Source: an uncultured bacterium
GTDB taxonomy: Bacteria > Patescibacteriota > Saccharimonadia > Saccharimonadales > CAIOMD01
Assembly (NCBI GenBank): GCA_903880655.1
Contig: CAIRQE010000106.1
Coordinates: 1-62,801 of the forward strand
Length of the DNA stretch: 62,801 bases
Direction of reading: 5' to 3'
Position numbers and translations under genes: made by a program. Below the pieces are notes generated by a model. The model saw only the letters and a program-made list of their open reading frames with translations, did no database searches and was not told where the DNA came from. Positions 56,755 through 62,801 of this stretch are shown here, piece by piece. Each line of letters begins with the position of its first letter. The stretch's first letter is position 1.

Positions 56755-57438
56755 ATGACGTATGATGAGTTGACAACTGCTATACAACAATACCTTATGG
56801 TGGAGTATGTCGGTGACGGAGCAGAGCCTACATTTGTAGCAAACATTGACAACTTCATTCAACACACTGAGTTACTAATAAATAACTCGGTGCAGCTCCC
56901 TGCATTTCGTAAAAACGTAGCGGGGTCTGTGACGACTGGCAACCCTTATTTAACTATACCGTCAGACTTCTTATCTGTGTTCTCTTTAGCGGCTATACCA
57001 TCAACTATAGTTGACTTAGTTCCTACACCAACATATCAGTATTTGTTAAACAAAGACGTTAACTATATAAGAGAAGCATACCCTTACCCATCTGCTCAGG
57101 GGACTCCAAAGTATTATAGTATCTTTGATGATAATACTTTTTTATTAGGTCCTACTCCTGAAGTAGACTACGATGTAGAACTACATTACTACGCATACCC
57201 AGAGTCTATTGTAGATGCTGTTTCTGGCACTACATGGTTAAGTATTGAGTTCCCTAATGCCTTACTTTGGGGCGCATTGGTTGAAGGTTATATTTTCTTG
57301 AAAGGAGAACAAGAGCTAATTCAAACGTACCAATCTAAGTTCGACCAAGTTATGGAAGAATTGATTCAATTAGGTAACGGTAAAAACCGTCAAGATTCGT
57401 ATAGAGTCACTCAAGTTAGAGATAAGGTGGTACGATAA
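56755..57438 (+). CDS. Putative adaptor/tail-completion protein
   Basis: 227 residues. NIDNFIQHTELLINNSVQLPAFRKNVAG, DFLSVFSLAAI and FPNALLWGALVEGYIFLKGEQELIQTYQSKFDQVM match a phage adaptor family with an N-terminal helical and central beta part. It may stack on the portal with the 54644 product. Confidence 0.6.
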   Translation: MTYDELTTAIQQYLMVEYVGDGAEPTFVANIDNFIQHTELLINNSVQLPAFRKNVAGSVTTGNPYLTIPSDFLSVFSLAAIPSTIVDLVPTPTYQYLLNKDVNYIREAYPYPSAQGTPKYYSIFDDNTFLLGPTPEVDYDVELHYYAYPESIVDAVSGTTWLSIEFPNALLWGALVEGYIFLKGEQELIQTYQSKFDQVMEELIQLGNGKNRQDSYRVTQVRDKVVR

Positions 57439-57867
57439 ATGGCTATTACTCAAGCTCTCTGCTCATCGTTTAAAGTAGAACTCCTAAAAGGGCAACATGA
57501 CTTTACTGCTATTACTGGAGATACCTTTAAAGTTGCATTATATACTTCAGTAGCAGAGCTAAATTCAAGTACCGTACTATACACAGCTATAGGTGAAGTA
57601 GTAGGGACAGGATATGTCGCAGGGGGTAATGTATTAACGGGGCAATCAATAGCTCTTTCTGGTACTACAGCATATGTTACCTTTGATACTAGTGAATGGC
57701 TTAACTCTACTATAACTGCATCAGGGGCTTTAATTTACAACCATACTCAAGCTGATAAAGCAGTAGCGGTCTTAAATTTTGGAGGGCCTTTTCACTCCTC
57801 CGATAGTACATTTACACTCACTTTTCCGCCCGCTACAGCAACCACTGCTGTAATTACTATTTATTAG
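57439..57867 (+). CDS. Beta-rich structural protein
   Basis: 142 residues. SFKVELLKGQHDFTAITGDTFKVALYTSVAELNSSTV and later NFGGPFHSSDSTFTLTFPPA belong to a widespread phage structural type found before fibre genes. Starts right after the adaptor gene. Confidence 0.65.
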   Translation: MAITQALCSSFKVELLKGQHDFTAITGDTFKVALYTSVAELNSSTVLYTAIGEVVGTGYVAGGNVLTGQSIALSGTTAYVTFDTSEWLNSTITASGALIYNHTQADKAVAVLNFGGPFHSSDSTFTLTFPPATATTAVITIY

Positions 57868-57897
57868 GGCATAACGTATAACATATTAGGAGCTATT

Positions 57898-58503
57898 ATG
57901 CTTAAAGAAATTCAAGGTTTTGGTGACGTAGCAGAGGTTAGTTATCAAGCTAATGCTGTTGCAGGTGAGTCTGTAGGTATCGAAGGGTACTACCATGTCG
58001 AATGTCGTGATAAAGACGGCAACTTAAAGTGGGAAGAGTCATTTCCTAACTTAGTTAATGCTATTGGTAAACAATTATTACTTGATACCTTATTACGAAC
58101 TTCGGGTACATATACTACTGTAGGTCCTTTCTTAGGGCTTATTAATGCCTCGCCAACTTTCCTTGCTGCTGATACTATGACATCACATGCAGGTTGGACT
58201 GAGTTTACTAACTATACAGTTGGTGGTTCAGCGGTAAGAGGTACAGCAGTTTTTGGCGCAGCTTCATCAACAGGTTTGAGCCCATCTAACGTAACTACTT
58301 CATTAGCTACAGCAATTACTTATACTATTACAGGCGCTGGCGGTACAGTTGCTGGATGTTTCTTAGTTACAGGTTCAGGCGCAGTAAGTACTCAGTCTAG
58401 CACTGCAGGTACTTTATATAGTGCTGGCGCGTTTGCTACAGCTAAGATTACAACTGTTGGCGATACAGTCAGCGTTACTTATAGTACAACTGCTACTTCT
58501 TAA
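57898..58503 (+). CDS. Beta-rich structural protein, second of a pair
   Basis: 201 residues. GIEGYYHVECRDKDGNLKWEESFPNLVNAIGKQLLLDTLLRTSGT is followed by a Ser/Thr/Gly-rich beta region. The layout is typical of proteins coupled to fibre genes. AGGAG precedes the ATG. Confidence 0.65.
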   Translation: MLKEIQGFGDVAEVSYQANAVAGESVGIEGYYHVECRDKDGNLKWEESFPNLVNAIGKQLLLDTLLRTSGTYTTVGPFLGLINASPTFLAADTMTSHAGWTEFTNYTVGGSAVRGTAVFGAASSTGLSPSNVTTSLATAITYTITGAGGTVAGCFLVTGSGAVSTQSSTAGTLYSAGAFATAKITTVGDTVSVTYSTTATS

Positions 58504-58519
58504 ATATAAGGGGTCTTAA

Positions 58520-60361
58520 ATGGCTTTAGTCCTAAAAGATCGGGTTCAGGAAACAGCGACCCCTAACACAACGGTAAGTTTTTCATGTAATGGGGCTGTT
58601 ACAGGGTTTCAAACATTTGGTACTGCCATAGGTAATACTAATACAACCTATTATACAGCCGCAGATACTGTTGGAAACTGGGAATGTGGTTTAGGTACTT
58701 ACGCAACCACTGGAAATTTAGTAGCACGTACAACTATTTCAGCGTCTAGCAATGCAGGTAGTGCTGTTACATTTCCGGGTAGTGTTTATTTATTTGTAGA
58801 TTATCCTGCAACTAAATCTGTAAATCTTGATGCTTCTGGAAACGTAAGCGCATTAGGCACTGTTGCTTCTGGAACTTGGCAAGGATCTACTGTAGGTGTT
58901 GCATATGGCGGCACAGGTGTTACTACGTCTACTGGGGCAAACTCTGTTGTATTACGTGATGCTAATGAGAATATAGTTGTTAATAGCGTTACCCAAAAGC
59001 TGACTAAAACAGTTTCAAGTGCAACAATTACAACTTTAACAGCAGCTTCGTCTCATTTTCAAGTTCTTACAGGCACCACAACTCAAACATACAAACTTCC
59101 TGACGCTACTTTATTGCCCACGGGTTTTACTTGGGTATTTGATAATGACTCTACTGGAAATTTAACTGTTACTGATAATGCTGGAGCTACTGTAGATGTA
59201 GTTGCGGCAGGGGGATACTCAACAGTATTTCTTGAAGCTAATGGTACTGTCGGTGGTGAATGGGGTAGATTCGGCATGATCCCAGAGGAAGTTAAGTGGG
59301 GAACTAACAGCTTAGATTTAGGCGGTTCAACGCTTATTACTAATGGCGCTTGGAATGGTACAACTATCGGCACTACTTATGGTGGTACAGGACTAACGAC
59401 ATTTACCACAGCTAATAATGCTATATATTCAACATCAGCATCAGCCTTAGCCGCAGGTACTCTGCCTGTGTTAGCAGGAGGCACAGGCGTAACCACAAGC
59501 ACTGGAACTGGAAGCAATGTATTAAGCGCGGGGCCTACATTCACAGGAACATTAAACGCAGTCAACATATCTTATACAGGCACACTTACAGGTGGTACAG
59601 GCGTAGTTGCTATAGGTACAAACCAGATATATAAAGATGCTTCAGGAAACGTGGGGATTGGGACGAGTAGTCCTTCAAGCCGCTTAACAGTATCAGCTAC
59701 AACTAACTATTCAGATACATATGGCATAATTCAAGCATATAACACGGGAACAGCTTCTACTGACAATGCGTCTTTAACGGTTAAAAACTACAGCGGAACA
59801 TCCCAGTTCATGCAGTGGCAAGATATAGGTTTACGCATCGGTAGCCGCATAAAAACAAACACTGGGGCGGGTTCTGTAGTATTTACATATGGCAATGATA
59901 CTGAAGCCATGCGCATCGACTCCTCAGGCAACGTAACATTGCAGAAAAATATATCTGTGGGAGCAGCAGCACCAACAACATCAGGAACTGGAATAACCTT
60001 CCCAAGCACAGCTTCGCCAAGTACAGATGCTTATACTTTAGATGATTACCGAGAAGGGACTTGGACTCCAACTTTAACAGGATTTACTTTAGTAGGTACG
60101 GATTCAAGCTCCTACAGATATACAAAAATTGGAAGATCAGTAACAATCAATGTAGTTTTTTTAGCCTCAACATCATATACCATAGCTATGAATGCACTCA
60201 TGACATTACCTTTCACTCCTACTCTTGGTGGCACTGGTGTTGCAGTATCTGAAAATACGGGTCAATGGGGTTATTTTGTTGCAAACGGAGGAAACCTAGT
60301 ATTTAAAGGTGGAGTAGTAGCATCTCAAAGTATTACATTATCTTTTACATATATTGTTTAA
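58520..60361 (+). CDS. Tail fibre protein
   Basis: 613 residues. An N-terminal structural domain (MALVLKDRVQETATPNTTVSF...) is followed by repeated YGGTG(V/L)TT units, then GNVGIGTSSPSSRLTVS, AMRIDSSGNVTLQKN and GTWTPTLTGF, all hallmarks of phage fibre shafts and heads. No intramolecular chaperone Ser-Asp motif was identified. It probably recognises the host surface. Confidence 0.85.
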   Translation: MALVLKDRVQETATPNTTVSFSCNGAVTGFQTFGTAIGNTNTTYYTAADTVGNWECGLGTYATTGNLVARTTISASSNAGSAVTFPGSVYLFVDYPATKSVNLDASGNVSALGTVASGTWQGSTVGVAYGGTGVTTSTGANSVVLRDANENIVVNSVTQKLTKTVSSATITTLTAASSHFQVLTGTTTQTYKLPDATLLPTGFTWVFDNDSTGNLTVTDNAGATVDVVAAGGYSTVFLEANGTVGGEWGRFGMIPEEVKWGTNSLDLGGSTLITNGAWNGTTIGTTYGGTGLTTFTTANNAIYSTSASALAAGTLPVLAGGTGVTTSTGTGSNVLSAGPTFTGTLNAVNISYTGTLTGGTGVVAIGTNQIYKDASGNVGIGTSSPSSRLTVSATTNYSDTYGIIQAYNTGTASTDNASLTVKNYSGTSQFMQWQDIGLRIGSRIKTNTGAGSVVFTYGNDTEAMRIDSSGNVTLQKNISVGAAAPTTSGTGITFPSTASPSTDAYTLDDYREGTWTPTLTGFTLVGTDSSSYRYTKIGRSVTINVVFLASTSYTIAMNALMTLPFTPTLGGTGVAVSENTGQWGYFVANGGNLVFKGGVVASQSITLSFTYIV

Positions 60362-60374
60362 TTAGGAAAATAAT

Positions 60375-60707
60375 ATGTCAATAACAAACACTTGGAACAT
60401 CTTAGCCTTAAACTGCAAACCCGATGTCAACGGTATGCTTGATTATGTCGTGACCTCACACTGGACTTTAACAGCTACAGACGGAACTTACACAGGTTCG
60501 GTATATGGAACAGCATCATTTGAAGTTGATCCTGCTAAATCTAATTATGTACCTTATGCAGATTTAACTTTGGATCAAGTGATCGCTTGGACACAATCTG
60601 CTTTGGGAGGAGAGCAAGTAGCGTCTTACGAAGCTAACGTAGCAAGCCAAATTGAAGCACAAATAAATCCGACTATCGTCACTCCACCATTACCTTGGGT
60701 CGCCTAA
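60375..60707 (+). CDS. DUF7936-like small tail protein
   Basis: 110 residues. NTWNILALNCKPDVNGMLDYVVTSHWTLTATDGTYTGSVYGTASF and LTLDQVIAWTQSALGGEQVASYEANVASQIEAQ match the DUF7936 type located after fibre genes. Function unknown; a fibre-assembly role is possible. Overlaps the next start. Confidence 0.7.
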   Translation: MSITNTWNILALNCKPDVNGMLDYVVTSHWTLTATDGTYTGSVYGTASFEVDPAKSNYVPYADLTLDQVIAWTQSALGGEQVASYEANVASQIEAQINPTIVTPPLPWVA

Positions 60708-60862
60708 TGATTAACCTAGAATTATCAGTACAAGAAATAAACTTAATCCTACAAGCACTAGGTCAAGCACCTTATGTGCAAGTTGCAGATATAATTGATA
60801 AAGTAAGAACACAAGCCGCGCCTCAAGTTGAGGCGTTACCTAAAGAAGAAGTATCTGAATAA
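60707..60862 (+). CDS. Small helical protein, common partner of the DUF7936 gene (51 aa)
   Basis: ATG overlaps the upstream stop and its stop overlaps the next ATG (TAATG at both ends). MINLELSVQEINLILQALGQAPYVQVADIIDKVRTQ is a pattern common after DUF7936 genes in phages. Acidic tail. Real gene with good support despite its length. Confidence 0.75.
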   Translation: MINLELSVQEINLILQALGQAPYVQVADIIDKVRTQAAPQVEALPKEEVSE

Positions 60863-61761
60863 TGTTTGGTATAGCTCCGTTCTCAAAGACGCCTTTCTCT
60901 ACGTTATCTAGTAGTGCGTATAGTTTTACTGTGGCTGAAAATATAAACTCAGCAGATTCTAATAGTCAGCTATATGCGTTTTTACAATCACAGAGCGAAG
61001 GGTTTCTTATAACGGATAATAACTCCGATGCAGGGATATACTTTGAAGGTATTGTAGAGACTGTATCTAATGCGGATTTTAGTACGCAATTAAGTACTTT
61101 TGGGCAGACACGTTCAGAGAATGTATCGTTAGCCGATACACCAACAATTAGGGCAGACTTCACTCAAAGCCCAACAGAACCCCTTACCCTAGAAGATACT
61201 CTAGTTCCTTACTTTGCTGCATTGCAAACTCGTGTAGAGCCTTTTACTATAGATGATGTGCGTTCTATGCTGGCGCAGTTATACCAGTCTATTTCAGAGC
61301 CTATAACCGTAAACGACACACCTACAATCTTAGCTCAATTTGCACAAACTGTTTCAGAGCCTATAACCGTAGAAGACCAAAGAACAATATTAGCGCAGTT
61401 CCTATCAAGTGTTACTGAAGATATATCTGCTAATGATGTATTGCTTATTGGGAGTGCGTTCTTCTTTACTATAATAGAGAACTTTTCATCAGATGATGCT
61501 AGGGCTATTATTGCTGGTTTTGCACAATCAATAGAAGAATCTTTAACTGTAGGCGACATAAACGATATAGCAGCTCAATTTAAGTCTGTTATATTTGAAA
61601 CTATTTCGTTATTGAGCTATCAACCTGTGCATGGATGGTTTAAAATAAACGATAGTCAATCAGTAACGTGGGTTCCAGTAAATGACACCCAGATAACAAC
61701 ATGGACTGCGGTAAATGATACTCAAACCCCCAACTGGGTTCCGGTAGACGACTCTCAATAA
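60862..61761 (+). CDS. Tail protein with about eleven 20-residue repeats
   Basis: 299 residues. From about residue 24 to 245 there are repeats of 20 residues with consensus E-x-hydrophobic-(S/T)-x-x-D followed by an AQF-containing half, e.g. EPITVNDTPTILAQFAQTVS. The end has VNDTQ repeats with Trp. This suggests a beta-solenoid or bead-like stalk. No catalytic motif. Confidence 0.65.
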   Translation: MFGIAPFSKTPFSTLSSSAYSFTVAENINSADSNSQLYAFLQSQSEGFLITDNNSDAGIYFEGIVETVSNADFSTQLSTFGQTRSENVSLADTPTIRADFTQSPTEPLTLEDTLVPYFAALQTRVEPFTIDDVRSMLAQLYQSISEPITVNDTPTILAQFAQTVSEPITVEDQRTILAQFLSSVTEDISANDVLLIGSAFFFTIIENFSSDDARAIIAGFAQSIEESLTVGDINDIAAQFKSVIFETISLLSYQPVHGWFKINDSQSVTWVPVNDTQITTWTAVNDTQTPNWVPVDDSQ

Positions 61762-61772
61762 AGGATACTTTC

Positions 61773-62801
61773 ATGGCATCAACATATTCACCTAATCTAC
61801 GTATAGAGCTTATTGCTGTTGGTGAGCAATCTAATACATGGGGCGGCACAACTAATAACAATCTTGGAACCCTAATTGAGCAAGCTATCTCAGGGGTAGT
61901 CTCTATTGATGTAACTTTAGGAAATGTAACTCTAACAGCATTACAAGGGGCTACGGATCAATCCCGTCAAATGGTCATTATAGCTACTGGTACTCCCGGT
62001 GTTACTCGTACCATAACCGCCCCTGCAGTTAATAAAGTCTATAGTGTAGTTAATAATTCAGACGCTACATTAAGTTTTATAGCCTCTGGTGGTACTGGAG
62101 TTACATTAATTGCTGGCGCTAAGAAATATCTTTATTGTGATGGCACTAACTTTTATGATGCTATTAATGCTGTAACGGTTACAAGCGGAACTATTGACGG
62201 AACTACAATAGGGGCTACAACTCCAACTACAGGTAAGTTTACTACCATAAATGCTTCTGGACAGATCACTTCTACAGTAGCTATTGGAACCGCCCCTCTT
62301 GTTGTTACCTCTACTACAGCTGTTGCTAACTTAACTGCAAGTAATGTCACTACTAACGCCAATCTAACTGGTGCTGTAACTTCTGTAGGCAACGCCACTT
62401 CTCTAGGGTCTTTTACTTCAGCTCAGCTTGCCACTGCGCTTACAGATGAGACTGGTACAGGAGCTAACGTATTTGCAACAAGTCCTACACTAGTAACTCC
62501 TGCTCTTGGAACCCCCTCGGCGCTTGTAGGTACTAATATAACAGGTACGGCTACTAATTTTACAGCCTCTAATGTCACTACTAACGCCAATCTAACTGGT
62601 GCTGTAACTTCTGTAGGCAATGCTACTTCTCTAGGGTCTTTTACTTCAGCTAATCTAGCTGCAGCTCTTACAGATGAGACTGGTACAGGAGCTAACGTAT
62701 TTGCAACAAGTCCTACACTAGTAACTCCTGCTCTTGGAACCCCCTCGGCGCTTGTAGGTACTAATATAACAGGTACGGCTACTAATTTTACAGCCTCTAA
62801 C
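61773..62801 (+). CDS. Tail fibre protein, C-terminus cut by the window edge
   Basis: At least 343 residues, no stop before the edge. The N-terminal part (STYSPNLRIELIAVGEQSNTWGGTTNNNLGTLIEQAISG) is a well-known phage fibre/collar opening. From about residue 192, a 76-residue unit (VTTNANLTGAVTSVGNATSL...) is repeated in tandem. AAGGA precedes the start. Confidence 0.8.
   Translation, partial: MASTYSPNLRIELIAVGEQSNTWGGTTNNNLGTLIEQAISGVVSIDVTLGNVTLTALQGATDQSRQMVIIATGTPGVTRTITAPAVNKVYSVVNNSDATLSFIASGGTGVTLIAGAKKYLYCDGTNFYDAINAVTVTSGTIDGTTIGATTPTTGKFTTINASGQITSTVAIGTAPLVVTSTTAVANLTASNVTTNANLTGAVTSVGNATSLGSFTSAQLATALTDETGTGANVFATSPTLVTPALGTPSALVGTNITGTATNFTASNVTTNANLTGAVTSVGNATSLGSFTSANLAAALTDETGTGANVFATSPTLVTPALGTPSALVGTNITGTATNFTASN
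62345..62801 (+). repeat. 228-bp tandem repeat in the fibre gene, truncated at the edge
   Basis: Unit 1 starts at 62345 and unit 2 at 62573, 228 bases (76 codons) apart, nearly identical. The window ends as unit 3 begins. Such repeats commonly stop short-read assembly, so the true copy number is unknown. Confidence 0.85.

Noticed and set aside
1..62801. CRISPR array, diversity-generating retroelement, integrase or attachment site
   Set aside because: No regular direct-repeat/spacer array, no reverse transcriptase motif and no tyrosine or serine recombinase motif were seen.

Overview
The window holds most of the genome of a tailed double-stranded DNA bacteriophage (Caudoviricetes). It has large terminase, portal, scaffold, major capsid protein, fibre-like proteins and a self-contained replication set. 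I see no tape-measure, tail-tube, sheath or baseplate gene. A P22 gp10-like stabilisation protein and very large internal-virion-type proteins are present, so a short-tailed (podovirus-like) particle is the best inference. No integrase was recognised, and no tRNA, rRNA or CRISPR array was seen. The host cannot be named; near-consensus TTGACA/TATAAT promoters and Shine-Dalgarno sites point to a bacterium. The right edge stops inside a 228-bp tandem repeat of a fibre gene and the left edge starts inside another gene, so the contig is probably an incomplete or circularly permuted genome broken at that repeat.

Layout. (1) 1-17455, plus strand: tail and internal-virion block, with a gp10-like protein, glycine/alanine- and glutamine-rich virion proteins, a cupin-SET fusion, a gp13/GNAT-like protein and a 2382-residue giant carrying a lytic transglycosylase and a zincin motif. 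A hairpin terminator ends it. (2) 17483-41113, minus strand: replication and early block, with AEP primase/DUF927 helicase, a possible SSB, SNF2 helicase, Cas4/RecB-type nuclease, DUF3310, family A DNA polymerase, VRR-NUC, an XRE-sigma4 regulator, a MoxR/VWA/DUF3150 set and many small overlapping genes. (3) 41114-41653: divergent control region with a 26-bp perfect palindrome. (4) 41654-50751, plus: small and large terminase, portal, GroES-like co-chaperonin, an Acb2/Tad1-like protein, scaffold, decoration-like protein and capsid. (5) 50951-62801, plus: structural, adaptor, lysis-associated and fibre genes.

How it fits together. The two late plus-strand blocks flank the early minus-strand block. 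Early genes are densely coupled (ATGA or TGATG overlaps). Several early transcription units start with a promoter, a TTAAG-loop hairpin and a GGGTAC-NN-GTACCC palindrome, suggesting a shared control scheme. Eight HNH or GIY-YIG type genes (one degenerate) sit between conserved genes, as mobile homing endonucleases do. The most unusual items are the cupin-SET fusion, the seven-copy palindrome family, the Acb2/Tad1-like candidate in the head operon, the small early protein that copies the N-terminus of the capsid protein, the MoxR/VWA/DUF3150 set split by an HNH gene, and a possible attenuator between the SSB-like gene and the primase gene.
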